Of a stretch of DNA of 64,000 bases, positions 1-9,422 are shown piece by piece. The DNA lies in assembly GCF_013032005.1 (NCBI RefSeq), contig NZ_WQBE01000006.1:62001-126000 (forward strand), given 5' to 3'. Within the stretch, counting starts at the first letter, position 1. Each line of letters starts with the position of its first letter. Both the position numbers and the translations under genes were made by a program. A model generated the notes under the pieces. It was not told the origin of the DNA. It searched no databases and saw nothing but the letters and a program-made list of their open reading frames with translations. The DNA is from Ruegeria atlantica (lineage in GTDB: Bacteria > Pseudomonadota > Alphaproteobacteria > Rhodobacterales > Rhodobacteraceae).

Positions 1-422
1 CCAGGACGCTGGCCGGTGCCGACTATGGCGGTGATCTCATGCACTGTGCCATAGCCCGAAAGCTGTGTGGCGGGGCCTTGCTCTACCACACCGGTAACCT
101 GAACATCCCCGGCACCGCCAGCCCATCCGGCGATACGTACCTCGGGCAGCGGGCCGCTGATGGCTTTGACCCGAGCCTTGATTTGCAGGTAACAGCCCGG
201 CAGCAACGGCGTCTGCCCCATGTAACGCAGGCGCTGGGTGGTGCTGACTTTCAGGATTTCCAGACAGCCCGCAAAATCCGCATCCGCCGGAACAAATGCG
301 CCGGTGCCAGATCCGTCATAGGTAGGCGAGCCGGGCGTCCCGTCGCCGCTGGACCACACATTCAAACCATTTGCGAAGGCAGGCGGCGTGAACACGATAC
401 CGTCGGTGATTGCCTTGTTCAT
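1..422 (-). CDS. Hypothetical protein, N-terminal part (runs off left edge)
   Basis: An open frame reads leftward from an ATG at 420-422 with no stop to the window edge, giving 140 codons. A purine-rich ribosome site (AAAGGG) lies 7 bases before the ATG. The protein begins MNKAITDGIVF, shows no signal peptide and is rich in Gly, Ala and Thr, with beta-strand-like segments. From memory it resembles the N-terminus of long conserved Roseobacter proteins that continue into a pectate-lyase-like beta-helix, but that part is outside the window, so no function is assigned. The coding sense is supported by an uninterrupted frame and GC-rich third codon positions. Confidence 0.7.
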   Translation of the reverse strand, partial: MNKAITDGIVFTPPAFANGLNVWSSGDGTPGSPTYDGSGTGAFVPADADFAGCLEILKVSTTQRLRYMGQTPLLPGCYLQIKARVKAISGPLPEVRIAGWAGGAGDVQVTGVVEQGPATQLSGYGTVHEITAIVGTGQRP

Positions 423-556
423 AGAAATCCCTTTCCCAATCGCGCCGCATCAGCGCGCATAAACCCAGTGCCCGGAGACACACGCCCCGAACGCAAAAGC
501 CTGAGTACCGAAAAGGAATTAACCGCCGCTCATATCACCGTGACGGTGGTGTTGCA

Positions 557-958
557 TCAAGCTGCCGGATCAGAATTGCCCAGCAGTTGCACGCCATTGA
601 TCTTCCAACCGTTGTCCATCTGCACCATCTGATAGTCTAGGATATGCACCCTGCCAGCGTCATCAGTGATCATGACCTTTTGCCACAGCGCCCCGGCCAC
701 CTCGCGCAATTCCAGAAAACGAACCTCCGCCGGACGCCAGACCATCGGATAGCCGCGCCTTACCATGACGCCGAAATTCTCGGGCGTTTGAAACAGTTGC
801 TGGATATTGGGGCTGGCAAAGGTAAAGGCGGTGGCAAAATCATCAGCCTCAAACGCCTTAATCTGCGCCGCGATGTTTTTCTCGATCTCGGCGCTTTGGG
901 CAAACGCGCCCGAGGCCAAACCGGCGCTGAGGGATAGTGCAAGCAGTATTCGACGCAT
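557..958 (-). CDS. DUF4864-type exported protein
   Basis: A 133-residue protein with a clear Sec signal peptide: a short basic start (MRR), a hydrophobic core and an AFA-Q cleavage site near residue 20. The mature part of about 110 residues resembles the DUF4864 family of small periplasmic alphaproteobacterial proteins with an NTF2-like alpha+beta pattern (an AFTFASPNIQ stretch, then strands ending in DNGWKINGVQL). No catalytic residues are evident and the role is unknown. It stands alone between the partial gene on its left and lysK on its right, all on the minus strand. A GGAGGTGG-like ribosome site lies just before the ATG. Confidence 0.75.
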   Translation of the reverse strand: MRRILLALSLSAGLASGAFAQSAEIEKNIAAQIKAFEADDFATAFTFASPNIQQLFQTPENFGVMVRRGYPMVWRPAEVRFLELREVAGALWQKVMITDDAGRVHILDYQMVQMDNGWKINGVQLLGNSDPAA

Positions 959-1006
959 GGGGCCACCTCCTGTTGAAAGAGTAGCCCCACGCGGTATCAG
1001 GTCAAA

Positions 1007-2581
1007 TCAGACCAGCTCACCCGCCAACGCCTTATCGATCAGCGCGATCGTTTCCGGCACGCCGTACAGCGCGATAAAGCCGCCAAAACGTGGGCCCTGC
1101 GAGGCACCCAACAACACCTCATACAGCGCAGTGAACCAACCGCGCATGGGATCGAACCGCTCTCGCCCGATCGAATAAACCACCGATTGCAGCGCTTCAT
1201 CCTCGATTGGGCCGTCATAAGCTTCCAACGCAGTTTTCAGTGCCTCCAACGCTTCGCGTTCCTGATCCGACGGGGCGCGGTGCTGACGTGTGGGTTTGAC
1301 GAAATCGTTGAAATAGCGCACGGCAAAGCCAGCCGCCTGATCCAGATCCGGATGCGTTTCAGCGGTCGCCTCAGGCGCATAGCGGCGGATAAAGCCCCAC
1401 AGTGCCTCTTTGTCCTCGGCCCCCGAAACGGATGCCAGGTTCAACAACATCGCAAACGGCACCATCAGTGTGGATGCAGGAACATCACCACCATGGATAT
1501 GCCAGACGGGGTTGTTCAACTGCGCCTTCAACTCCTGCCCCGGATAGGCTCGCAGCTGTTGATGATACTCATCCACTGCCTTCGGGATTACGTCAAAATA
1601 CAGCCGCTTGGCCGTTTTTGGTTTCTGATACATGAAGTACGACAGGCTTTCCGGCGCGGCATAGGTCAGCCATTCCTCCATCGACAAGCCATTGCCCTTC
1701 GATTTGGAAATCTTCTGGCCCTGCTCGTCATTGAACAGCTCATAGCTCAGCGCCTCGGGTGGCTTCTGGCCCAGCGCCCGGCAAATCTTGGAGGACTGCG
1801 TGACCGAGTCGATCAGGTCCTTGCCCGACATCTCATAGTCCACACCCAGCGCAGCCCAGCGCATCGCCCAATCCGGCTTCCACTGCATCTTGACGTTACC
1901 GCCAGTGACCGGGATTTCGACCTTCTCGCCGTCGGGTTCCTGATAGACGATCGTGCCCTTAGCGACATTGCGCTCCAGCGTCGGCACTTGCAGCACGTGC
2001 CCGGTTTTCGGGCTGATCGGCAGGAAGCACGAATAGGTCTCGCGCCGTTCCGGCCCAAGCGTCGGCAGCATGATCTCTTGAATTTTGTCGAAGCGCTCCA
2101 ACGCGATCAACAGCATCTCATCAAACCGACCGCTGGTGTAGTAATCCGTGGCCGAGGCGAACTCGTACTCGAACCCGAAACTGTCCAGGAAATCGCACAG
2201 CATCGCATTGTTGTGCTGGGCAAACCCGGCATGAGTGCCAAACGGATCGCGCACCTTGGTCAGCGGCAGATGCAGGTCTTCTTTCAGCTCTTCCTGCATC
2301 GGCACGTTGGTCGGCACCTTACGGAAACCGTCCATATCGTCCGAGAAACAGATCAGCTTGGTCGGGATGTCACTGATTTGTTCAAAGGCGTGACGGACCA
2401 TCGAGGTCCGTGCAACCTCGCCAAATGTACCGATGTGCGGCAGACCCGACGGGCCATAGCCGGTCTGAAACAGCACGTATCCCTTTTCCGGAGCCGCTTT
2501 CTGATAGCGTTTGAGTACCCGGCGCGCCTCTTCGAAAGGCCAGGCCTTGGACGCAATCGCGGTTTCACGCAGTTCAGACAT
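1007..2581 (-). CDS. lysK: Lysine--tRNA ligase, class I
   Basis: Charges tRNA-Lys with lysine in the cytoplasm. This is the archaeal-type class I enzyme, used instead of the class II LysS in many alphaproteobacteria. The 524-residue protein carries the class I signatures: a HIGH-type motif, HIGT, at residues 49-52 within [11 protein letters not shown], and the KMSKS-type loop KISKS at 290-294. I chose the ATG at 2579-2581 (MSELRET) because an upstream in-frame ATG at 2629 would add a 16-residue tail unlike the family. No other lysyl-tRNA synthetase is present in the window. Confidence 0.96.
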   Translation of the reverse strand: MSELRETAIASKAWPFEEARRVLKRYQKAAPEKGYVLFQTGYGPSGLPHIGTFGEVARTSMVRHAFEQISDIPTKLICFSDDMDGFRKVPTNVPMQEELKEDLHLPLTKVRDPFGTHAGFAQHNNAMLCDFLDSFGFEYEFASATDYYTSGRFDEMLLIALERFDKIQEIMLPTLGPERRETYSCFLPISPKTGHVLQVPTLERNVAKGTIVYQEPDGEKVEIPVTGGNVKMQWKPDWAMRWAALGVDYEMSGKDLIDSVTQSSKICRALGQKPPEALSYELFNDEQGQKISKSKGNGLSMEEWLTYAAPESLSYFMYQKPKTAKRLYFDVIPKAVDEYHQQLRAYPGQELKAQLNNPVWHIHGGDVPASTLMVPFAMLLNLASVSGAEDKEALWGFIRRYAPEATAETHPDLDQAAGFAVRYFNDFVKPTRQHRAPSDQEREALEALKTALEAYDGPIEDEALQSVVYSIGRERFDPMRGWFTALYEVLLGASQGPRFGGFIALYGVPETIALIDKALAGELV

Positions 2582-2705
2582 TTTTAGACAAGCTCCATCG
2601 GGGAAAACAGCGCCGGTCACCCCATGCAACCGACCGGACCCTCCTATTGTGCCGGTGCAGCATGAGTCAATAAAGCGCTGGTTTTTTCCTGTATGGAAGG
2701 CTGAT

Positions 2706-3059
2706 CTATATGGTCAACTGGTCCAGTTTGGCCGCCCAGATGAAATCATTCTCGCTTAGACCACCAATTTCATGCGTGGTCAGTCTGACATCCACATAAC
2801 CCCAGCCAAAGGTGACATCCGGGTGGTGCCCCTGCTGATCGGCGAGCCACGCGCAAAGATTGGCCAGATAGGTCGCCTTGGCGAACCCTTTGAACTTGTA
2901 GTGACGGCTCAGTTCTTTCGCATCAGCGTCCAGATTCCAATCGGGCGAAAGCTCCGCCATGTGCGTGTTCGCCTCATCCCGCGTCAAAGCTGGAACGCCA
3001 CCTGAACAGGGCACACAGGTTCGGTCCGATAGGCTGCAGGTTTCTCCTGTTAGTGTCAT
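2706..3059 (-). CDS. phhB: 4a-hydroxytetrahydrobiopterin dehydratase
   Basis: Dehydrates the 4a-carbinolamine formed when phenylalanine hydroxylase uses its pterin cofactor, so that the cofactor can be recycled. The 117-residue protein has the family signature HHP at 78-80, followed by the strand-loop ending in LTTHEIGGL with a third histidine at residue 96. A cysteine-containing N-terminus (C8, C15, C18) is common in bacterial members. The start is set at ATG 3057-3059; longer versions would overlap the end of phhA. It lies 7 bases downstream of phhA in the same direction, so the two form an operon. Confidence 0.94.
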   Translation of the reverse strand: MTLTGETCSLSDRTCVPCSGGVPALTRDEANTHMAELSPDWNLDADAKELSRHYKFKGFAKATYLANLCAWLADQQGHHPDVTFGWGYVDVRLTTHEIGGLSENDFIWAAKLDQLTI

Positions 3060-3066
3060 GATCCGT

Positions 3067-3867
3067 TCACTCCGCTGCGGTTGCTTTTTCCGGGAACTTG
3101 TTTGGCAACAATCCCAGGTATTGTGCCTGTCGCACGTCTGCCAGCAAATCGCGGTCGGCGGCGGCAAAAAGTTCCTCGGGTGAGTTTAGCACGAAATAGC
3201 CCATCTGGTGCATATCGATCCGATAAGGCGTGCGCAGGATCGTCAGCACATCGAACGGATCCCGATCAGGAATGCCGCTTTCGACGGCATAGACAAGCTC
3301 TGTCGGCGAGGACGCCAACCCCGACCCCAACGCCTTGATCACACCATCCTGACGACGCAACCCAAATTCGATCGAAAACCAATACAGTCGGATCAGCCAG
3401 GCATAGTCCTTGTCATCAGCCTGCACGCCTGCCTTGCCGATGGCATGGCTGAACGCCGCAAAGCGTGGATCGCTCAGCAGCGGGGTATGACCGAAAATTT
3501 CATGAAAAATATCCGGTTCCTCAATGTAATCGAAATCCTCGCGTGACCGAATAAAGGACGCAGCGGGAAACACCTTATCTGCCAGCATGCCAAAGAATGT
3601 CTTGAACCCGATAAGCGCTGGCACAGGCTGAACCCGCCAGCCGGTCATGTCCAACAGCCGTTCCGAGATATCCGCGCAAGAAGGCACGCGGGTCTTTGGC
3701 AAGTCCAGCCTTTCCAACCCTTCAAGATAGTCTCGCGCCATAAAACGCTGTACGTTCTCTGCTTGCGCAGCATAGAGGTCAGCCCAAACGGCGTCCTCTT
3801 CTTCTGTATAGGCGATATGGCCGCGTTCATCGGCCACTTTGGCGATGTATTTGGTCGACTTTGGCAT
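3067..3867 (-). CDS. phhA: Phenylalanine 4-monooxygenase
   Basis: Hydroxylates phenylalanine to tyrosine with O2 and a reduced pterin at a non-haem iron. The 266-residue length fits monomeric bacterial enzymes without a regulatory domain. The iron ligands are visible: H122 and H127 in FHEIFGH, and E167 in YWFSIEFGL. Two ATGs lie close together; the one at 3865-3867 (MPKSTKY) is 8 bases from a GGAGG site, whereas the one at 3871-3873 is only 2 bases away, so the former is preferred. It is the first gene of phhA-phhB and is transcribed away from an Lrp-type regulator that is the obvious candidate controller. Confidence 0.95.
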   Translation of the reverse strand: MPKSTKYIAKVADERGHIAYTEEEDAVWADLYAAQAENVQRFMARDYLEGLERLDLPKTRVPSCADISERLLDMTGWRVQPVPALIGFKTFFGMLADKVFPAASFIRSREDFDYIEEPDIFHEIFGHTPLLSDPRFAAFSHAIGKAGVQADDKDYAWLIRLYWFSIEFGLRRQDGVIKALGSGLASSPTELVYAVESGIPDRDPFDVLTILRTPYRIDMHQMGYFVLNSPEELFAAADRDLLADVRQAQYLGLLPNKFPEKATAAE

Positions 3868-3976
3868 CTGCATTCCCTCCGCATGAAAAGTATAGCCACG
3901 CGACTTGAAGGTTTTGATTTGGACAATCGATGGTTTCTGATTATTTTGGCAAATATATATCGAAAGGTGACAATTT
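3868..3976. promoter_or_regulatory. Shared divergent promoter region, phhA / Lrp-type regulator
   Basis: A 109-base AT-rich gap separates the divergent starts of phhA and the Lrp-family gene and must hold both promoters. It contains TATATAT and the small inverted pattern ATTTTGGCAAAT near 3942-3955, a plausible place for regulator binding. No core promoter could be assigned with certainty. Confidence 0.5.
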
Positions 3977-4444
3977 GTGAAACAAACCATCCAACCTGCT
4001 GATATCGCCATCCTGCAAGAGCTGCAGACCAATGGCCGCCTGTCTATGCAAGACCTTGCCGACCGAACCGGTCTTTCCGCCTCGCAATGTTGGCGGCGCG
4101 TACGCGATCTTGAGGCATCCGGGGTGGTATCAGGCTACATTGCGCAGGTGCGGGCCAAATCGGTCGGGCTGGACGCCATTGCCTATGTTCACGTCGCATT
4201 GCGCGATCACCAAGAGGACAGCATCAACTCATTCCTGCGATTGGTCGAAACCGAGCCGCAAATCGTCGAATGCGCCTCAATCACCGGAGACCACGACTTT
4301 ATCCTAAAGGTTTATGCCAAGACGCCCGAGGACCTTGAACATTTCATCATGCAACGGCTGCTGAAATCCGGCCTTGTCCGCGACACGCGCAGCAATTTTG
4401 TGCTGCGCCAGACCAAAACACGCGGCCCGTTGCCCATTCTCTGA
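3977..4444 (+). CDS. Lrp/AsnC family transcriptional regulator
   Basis: A 155-residue regulator with an N-terminal winged helix-turn-helix (about residues 5-60, including LSMQDLADRTGLSASQCWRRV) and a C-terminal RAM/ACT-type ligand and oligomerisation domain (about 65-145). It starts at a GTG with an AAAGG site upstream. Its divergent position next to phhA-phhB suggests an aromatic amino acid sensor controlling phenylalanine breakdown. This is inferred from position: the effector cannot be read from sequence. Confidence 0.88.
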   Translation: MKQTIQPADIAILQELQTNGRLSMQDLADRTGLSASQCWRRVRDLEASGVVSGYIAQVRAKSVGLDAIAYVHVALRDHQEDSINSFLRLVETEPQIVECASITGDHDFILKVYAKTPEDLEHFIMQRLLKSGLVRDTRSNFVLRQTKTRGPLPIL

Positions 4445-4525
4445 TCGGTCAGGGGCAAAATCCGTTGAACCTGCCCGCCAGCCCTCCTATCGTGCGAGCG
4501 CAAAAAGCCCAATCAGGACGACACC

Positions 4526-4948
4526 ATGACCGAACAAGTACCCCACCCGATGTCCCCACAGGATTGCCTGGTTGCGATCATGGTCGCGGTCTCTGCATCG
4601 GATGAAACCATTCGCACGGCCGAGCTGGTCAAGATCGAAGGCGCCGTCAACATGTTACCTGTCTTTGCCGAATACGATATCGACCGCACGCGCCGTGTAT
4701 CTCAGACGGTGTTCGACCTGTTCGAGCAAGAGGACGGGCTGGATGCACTTTTCGGCCTGATCCGCGATAACCTTCCCGAGCGGCTGAATGAAACGGCCTA
4801 TGCGCTGGCTTGCGATGTGGCCGCTGCGGACGGGTCGCTTGCGGAAACCGAACTGCGCCTGCTGGAAGAAATCCGCTACGAGCTGAGCATTGACCGTCTG
4901 CACGCCGCAGCGATCGAGCGTGGCGCACGGGCGCGCCACACGACCTGA
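4526..4948 (+). CDS. TerB-like domain protein
   Basis: A 140-residue, mostly alpha-helical acidic protein without signal peptide or membrane segment. Two related helical halves each hold a TerB-type motif of the form (A/S)(A/S)D followed by an acidic cluster: VSASDETIRTAELVKIEG early and DVAAADGSLAETELRLLEEI late. This is typical of small stand-alone TerB/DjlA-N-like proteins that may bind divalent metal through the acidic positions. The physiological role is unknown, and tellurite resistance should not be assumed because no other ter genes are present. It ends 2 bases from the end of the convergent dacB. Confidence 0.7.
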   Translation: MTEQVPHPMSPQDCLVAIMVAVSASDETIRTAELVKIEGAVNMLPVFAEYDIDRTRRVSQTVFDLFEQEDGLDALFGLIRDNLPERLNETAYALACDVAAADGSLAETELRLLEEIRYELSIDRLHAAAIERGARARHTT

Positions 4949-4950
4949 TC

Positions 4951-6429
4951 CTAGCTGCCCTGTAACGTTCCCCAACGTTCGATCAACGCGCGTTGCAGCT
5001 TGCGCGACCTGTTGTTCCAGCTGCGCGCGCCTTCCGGACGCTCGCGCAGCGCACGGGGAATGGTCGCGCGGTGATCAACGTCAGCGGTAAAGATGGCAAA
5101 AGCTAATTCGGAGCCATCCGGTGCAGTTATGAAGCCGCCCAATCCCGACACGAAATTCAGCGTCCCGGTCTTTGCGTCTACTTTGATCGGGTGATCCTTG
5201 ACCGGCCGTCCCTGACGGTCCGCCAGGGTAAATTTCTTGAGCAAGGGCCGCAGCGCGCCATCTTTGCGCGCCACCACCAGCGCGGTAACCAAATCCGCGG
5301 GTGCCACGCGCGACGCATCGCCAAGCCCCGAATGATCCACCATCGCAATCCCGGTCACACCATAGGTCTCGGCCGCCCAGCGATTCATTTCAGCGGCGGA
5401 ATCGGCGAGGCTTTGCATATTTGCCCCACGGGCTTTCGAAGCCGTCATGCCGACCATTTCCGCCGTTATGTTGGTCGAGTATTTCAGCATACCGCGCAGA
5501 ATACTTTCCAGCGGATCACTCTGATGCACCACCAAAACAGTGCCCTGCGGGGTCTGCCGCGTGATCTGTACGCGCCCCAGCACAATGCCATTTGCCCGCG
5601 CCAGAGTACGGAAAACATCCCCCGCATAAAGCGCAGGTTTGCGAACGGGCAGCCAACGCGCGCCACCGTTGCCCAGCGCACCGCGGGCAACGGTCCAGCG
5701 ATCCTGCCGCGCACTTGGCTGATAGGTGTATATCGGCAAACTGCGCTTTTCGACCTGCATCGACGCCATATCCACAGACGGAGTATATCGGGCGGTGCGC
5801 GCATCCATACTCACGTCATAACTGGCACCAGCGCGCTTCCATTCGAAATGGACGCGATTGAAATTGAGTGAGATGCCGCTGATGGCCGGGCTGTAACCCA
5901 GGTGATCCGGCTGCCCGGGGTCAATGCTAAACACATAGGGCAACGCTCCGTCATAGACCTTGAAGGCCCCGCGCACCTCGGTGATTCCGGCCTCGCGCAG
6001 ATTGGCGGCCATCGTGGCCAGATCATCTGTGTCCAGCAACGGGTCGCCGCCCCCGACAAGGATCAGGTCACCATTCAACACGCCATTCTCAATCGGCCCA
6101 TCCGCCATCAACGCGGTTTCAAACCGATAATCTGCGCCCAGAACATCCAGCGCATAAAGCGCGGTCAGCGCTTTGGCGACACTGGCGGGCGGCAAGCCTT
6201 GATCGCCGCCAAACGCCTCAACCTGCGTACCGGTCTCTGCATCAGCGACTGCAAACACAACCTCTCCGCGCAACCCGGCGGACTGGATAAGGCGCTCGGC
6301 CCCGCTGGGCAGGTCCCCCCGCAGCTGCGGTCGCAAGGATTGGACAGGAGCATCGGCCAGCGCTGAGCCCGATGCAATAGAGGCCCCAAGGCCCGCAAGA
6401 AACAAACGACGCGAAATACGATCAACCAT
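4951..6429 (-). CDS. dacB: D-alanyl-D-alanine carboxypeptidase/endopeptidase (S13, PBP4 type)
   Basis: Trims or cleaves D-Ala-D-Ala and D-Ala-mDAP links in periplasmic peptidoglycan. The 492-residue protein has the three penicillin-binding motifs of family S13: SVAK at 83-86 (nucleophile S83), STN within KYSTNITAE near residue 310, and KTG within VDAKTGTLNF near residue 420. The long insertion between the first two motifs is normal for PBP4. The N-terminus (SRRLFLAGLGASIASGSALA) is a twin-arginine signal, so export may go through Tat, which is unusual for this family. It ends 2 bases from the convergent TerB-like gene. Confidence 0.93.
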   Translation of the reverse strand: MVDRISRRLFLAGLGASIASGSALADAPVQSLRPQLRGDLPSGAERLIQSAGLRGEVVFAVADAETGTQVEAFGGDQGLPPASVAKALTALYALDVLGADYRFETALMADGPIENGVLNGDLILVGGGDPLLDTDDLATMAANLREAGITEVRGAFKVYDGALPYVFSIDPGQPDHLGYSPAISGISLNFNRVHFEWKRAGASYDVSMDARTARYTPSVDMASMQVEKRSLPIYTYQPSARQDRWTVARGALGNGGARWLPVRKPALYAGDVFRTLARANGIVLGRVQITRQTPQGTVLVVHQSDPLESILRGMLKYSTNITAEMVGMTASKARGANMQSLADSAAEMNRWAAETYGVTGIAMVDHSGLGDASRVAPADLVTALVVARKDGALRPLLKKFTLADRQGRPVKDHPIKVDAKTGTLNFVSGLGGFITAPDGSELAFAIFTADVDHRATIPRALRERPEGARSWNNRSRKLQRALIERWGTLQGS

Positions 6430-6495
6430 GGGTCAATTAAAATCCCAGAGATCACAGGCAAACAACCACTGAATGTGATTATGCCCGCATGGGGG

Positions 6496-7116
6496 CTATT
6501 CAGGCAACACCCCTCCATCCCAGCCACCGCGTGTGCGAATCTCGGTCGAGCTGACATCGACCATCGGTACATTCACGAAACACCACGCCGGTGCCTGCGC
6601 CCGCCCCAGCAAATGCCGCGCTTGGCCGTCAATGCGATATCGAGCGTAAAGCCGCGCCGCAGGCGACATTCGTGCCGAGATCCGATCCCCCGGCCGTGCG
6701 ACAACCCCCACCGGCACGCTGTCCATAATCAGCCGCCAATCCTTCCAGCGATGAAACTGCGCCAGATTGTCCGCGCCCATCAGCCAGACAAACCGCACCT
6801 GCGGATAAAGTTTTTGCAAGGCCGCCAGCGTATCCGCCGTCGCCCGCGTCCCGGTCAGCGCCTCGATATCCGTCACCTCGACCTTGGGGTGCTGCATGAC
6901 GTCCCGCGCAGCCTTGATGCGCCGCTGTAGCGGGGCAGGTCCACGCGCCTTTAACGGATTGCCGGGAGACACCAGCCACCAAACCCGATCCAGCCCAAAC
7001 GCCTTCATCGCTTCAAGCGAGACATGCACATGTCCCTGATGCGGCGGATCAAAAGACCCGCCGAACAGACCAACGACCTGCCCGGGCCGTGCAAATGGAA
7101 TGGCGCTTCGTAACAT
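6496..7116 (-). CDS. nadD: Nicotinate-nucleotide adenylyltransferase
   Basis: Converts nicotinate mononucleotide and ATP to deamido-NAD, the step before NadE (also in this window). With the start at 7116 the protein is 206 residues and shows the nucleotidyltransferase motif [11 protein letters not shown] (H26 and H29 in the HxGH-type site) and a late SSTEIR motif. A TTG at 7150-7152, overlapping the stop of the preceding MOSC gene, would add 12 residues ([11 protein letters not shown]). I prefer the ATG because homologues begin close to the motif, but neither start has an ideal ribosome site. Confidence 0.92.
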   Translation of the reverse strand: MLRSAIPFARPGQVVGLFGGSFDPPHQGHVHVSLEAMKAFGLDRVWWLVSPGNPLKARGPAPLQRRIKAARDVMQHPKVEVTDIEALTGTRATADTLAALQKLYPQVRFVWLMGADNLAQFHRWKDWRLIMDSVPVGVVARPGDRISARMSPAARLYARYRIDGQARHLLGRAQAPAWCFVNVPMVDVSSTEIRTRGGWDGGVLPE

Positions 7117-7148
7117 CCTTTGCTGATGTTCAGAACTGAAGCGGCTTG

Positions 7149-7619
7149 TCAATCAACCGGTTGCACCAGATCGCCCAGACGGACCCGTCCGGACCTGATG
7201 ACCTCGGCGCACCATCCCCCGTGCCCACGCACGGCGGAATAGCCGCCCTTGCCCAGCGCCTCCTCCATCCGGCTGCACGGCGCGCAGATGACAGTGAATC
7301 GCAGAATAGCCTCCCCCACCAGCACCTCCCGCCCCTTGAGCGCCGCCAGATTGATCCCCGAAACCACCAAGTTGCGCCGTAGGATGTCGGCGGCAATCGG
7401 CCCTTGCCCCAAGTAGGAACCAATCGCCGCCAGATGTTCTTGCTGGATCAGAGTCACAGCCCTTTTGCCAGCGCGACCCCGGTCGCCCTCTAGGCCGTCG
7501 GCTAAAATCATAATATTATCAACCGCGCGCATTTCTTTGCAGCGCTCAGGTCGCAATCCAATCCAATCGACACAACCCGGCTTGGCCCAGCCAGCTATCA
7601 ATTCCGCCAAATTCGACAT
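7149..7619 (-). CDS. MOSC domain-containing protein
   Basis: A 156-residue stand-alone MOSC domain, the beta-rich fold found at the C-terminus of molybdenum-cofactor sulfurases and in YiiM-type proteins. The conserved cysteine sits in [12 protein letters not shown], and GLEGDRG plus the [12 protein letters not shown] segment match the family core. Substrates of short MOSC proteins are poorly known; binding of a sulfur carrier or pterin cofactor is the usual inference. The ATG at 7617-7619 has GGGAG 5 bases upstream and is preferred over an ATG 4 codons earlier. nadD follows closely, so the two may be co-transcribed. Confidence 0.88.
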   Translation of the reverse strand: MSNLAELIAGWAKPGCVDWIGLRPERCKEMRAVDNIMILADGLEGDRGRAGKRAVTLIQQEHLAAIGSYLGQGPIAADILRRNLVVSGINLAALKGREVLVGEAILRFTVICAPCSRMEEALGKGGYSAVRGHGGWCAEVIRSGRVRLGDLVQPVD

Positions 7620-7754
7620 TTTAGCTCCCACTCAGCGAATAGATCTAACTAAATTCGACGCCATTAGAAATTCACAAAACCACCAGCTTGCCCCGCCCGC
7701 CCCGCTTAGATATCTAGCGTTTCAACCCAATTTCCCCGACCCAAAGGACGCGAC

Positions 7755-9422
7755 ATGGCCGCCTATCAATATGTCTACCACATGCAGGGTGTCTCAAAGA
7801 CCTATCCCGGTGGCAAGAAGTGCTTTGAAAACATCCACCTGAGCTTTCTGCCTGGCGTGAAAATCGGTGTTGTCGGCGTCAATGGCGCGGGTAAGTCGAC
7901 CCTGATGAAGATCATGGCGGGGCTCGATACAGATTTCACCGGCGAGGCATGGGCGGCCGAAGGCGCCAAGGTCGGCTATCTGCCGCAGGAACCGCAGCTG
8001 GATGAATCGCTAACCGTCCGCGAAAACGTCATGCTGGGCGTCGCCGCGAAAAAGGCCAAGGTCGATCGCTTCAACGAAATAGCCATCGAGATGGCGGAAA
8101 ACTATTCCGATGAACTGATGGAAGAAATGACCGCCTTGCAGGACTCTATTGATTCTGAAAACCTGTGGGACCTCGACAGCCAGATCGACGTCTCGATGGA
8201 GGCACTGCGCTGCCCGCCGGACGACGCCAACATCGCCAACCTCTCGGGTGGTGAGAAACGCCGCGTGGCGCTGTGCAAACTGCTGCTCGAAGCGCCCGAC
8301 ATGCTGCTGCTCGACGAACCGACCAACCACCTGGACGCCGAGACAATCGCATGGCTGCAACAGCACCTGATCGACTACAAGGGCACCATTCTGATCGTCA
8401 CCCACGACCGGTATTTTCTGGATGATATCACCGGCTGGATCCTCGAACTCGACCGTGGCCGCGGCATTCCTTACGAAGGCAACTATTCCGCGTGGCTGGA
8501 ACAAAAGGCCAAACGGTTGGAGCAAGAAGCGCGCGAAGACAAGTCCAAGCAGAAGACCCTGCAGCGCGAGCTGGAATGGATGCGTCAGGGCCAGAAGGCC
8601 CGTCAGGCCAAATCCAAGGCCCGGATCAACGCCTATAACGAGCTGGCCGAACAGTCCGAACGCGAAAAGCTGACCCGCGCCCAGATCGTCATACCCAACG
8701 GCCAGCGCCTTGGTGGCAAGGTTATCGAGGTCGAAGGCCTGTCGAAACACATGGGCGACAAGCAACTGATCGAAGGTCTGGACTTTGCCCTGCCCCCCGG
8801 CGGCATTGTCGGCGTCATCGGCCCCAACGGCGCCGGTAAATCGACCCTGTTCAAGATGCTCACCGGTCAGGAACAGCCCGACAGCGGCACCATCACGCTA
8901 GGCGACACGGTTGAGCTGTCTTATGTCGACCAGTCCCGCGACGACCTGAAAGACAACGACACCGTGTGGGAGGCGATCACCGGCGGTGCCGAGATCATCC
9001 AGTTGGGCGACGCGCAGGTCAATTCCCGCGCCTATTGCTCGTCCTTCAACTTCAAGGGCGGCGACCAGCAGAAGAAAGTCTCGCTGCTGTCCGGGGGTGA
9101 GCGCAACCGCGTCCACATGGCCCGTCTGTTGAAAGAGGGTGGCAACGTCCTGCTGCTGGACGAACCGACCAACGATCTGGATGTCGAAACCCTGCGCGCG
9201 CTAGAAGACGCCCTAGTCGATTTCGCCGGCTGCGCGGTGGTCATTAGCCACGACCGTTTCTTCCTGGACCGTATCTGTACGCATATCCTAGCCTTCGAAG
9301 GTGATGCCCATGTGGAATGGTTCGAGGGCAACTTCGAAGATTACGAAGAGGACAAGAAGCGTCGTTTGGGACCAGATGCGCTGGAGCCCAAGCGGTTGAA
9401 GCACAAAAAGTTTGCGCGATGA
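7755..9422 (+). CDS. ettA: Energy-dependent translational throttle protein (ABC-F ATPase)
   Basis: A ribosome-bound ABC-F ATPase that gates entry into the elongation cycle at the E site according to ATP/ADP level. The 555-residue soluble protein has two ABC domains. The first Walker A is GVNGAGKST at 41-49 with signature LSGGEKRRVALCKLLL; the second is GPNGAGKST near 356 with signature LSGGERNRVHMARLL. Both Walker B segments end in LLLDEPTN. The charged linker between them (about residues 240-300) is the P-site tRNA interaction motif of ABC-F proteins, and there are no membrane segments. The downstream sulfotransferase-like gene overlaps its stop by 4 bases. Confidence 0.96.
   Translation: MAAYQYVYHMQGVSKTYPGGKKCFENIHLSFLPGVKIGVVGVNGAGKSTLMKIMAGLDTDFTGEAWAAEGAKVGYLPQEPQLDESLTVRENVMLGVAAKKAKVDRFNEIAIEMAENYSDELMEEMTALQDSIDSENLWDLDSQIDVSMEALRCPPDDANIANLSGGEKRRVALCKLLLEAPDMLLLDEPTNHLDAETIAWLQQHLIDYKGTILIVTHDRYFLDDITGWILELDRGRGIPYEGNYSAWLEQKAKRLEQEAREDKSKQKTLQRELEWMRQGQKARQAKSKARINAYNELAEQSEREKLTRAQIVIPNGQRLGGKVIEVEGLSKHMGDKQLIEGLDFALPPGGIVGVIGPNGAGKSTLFKMLTGQEQPDSGTITLGDTVELSYVDQSRDDLKDNDTVWEAITGGAEIIQLGDAQVNSRAYCSSFNFKGGDQQKKVSLLSGGERNRVHMARLLKEGGNVLLLDEPTNDLDVETLRALEDALVDFAGCAVVISHDRFFLDRICTHILAFEGDAHVEWFEGNFEDYEEDKKRRLGPDALEPKRLKHKKFAR

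Noticed and set aside
39..632. A 197-codon plus-strand open frame across the left edge
   Set aside because: It lies opposite the partial minus-strand gene and the end of the DUF4864 gene, and has no domain-like composition or ribosome site. It is a GC-rich antisense shadow.
960..1000. An inverted TGGGGC/GCCCCA pair upstream of the DUF4864 gene
   Set aside because: The loop is about 20 bases and there is no T run, so it is not a credible terminator or operator.
1187..2587. A 466-codon plus-strand open frame
   Set aside because: Entirely antisense to lysK, with a low-complexity Arg/His/Leu/Gln-rich translation typical of reverse-strand frames in GC-rich genes.
4526..4948. Annotation of the TerB-like gene as tellurite resistance
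   Set aside because: Only the fold is supported. No terC, terD or other ter genes are nearby.
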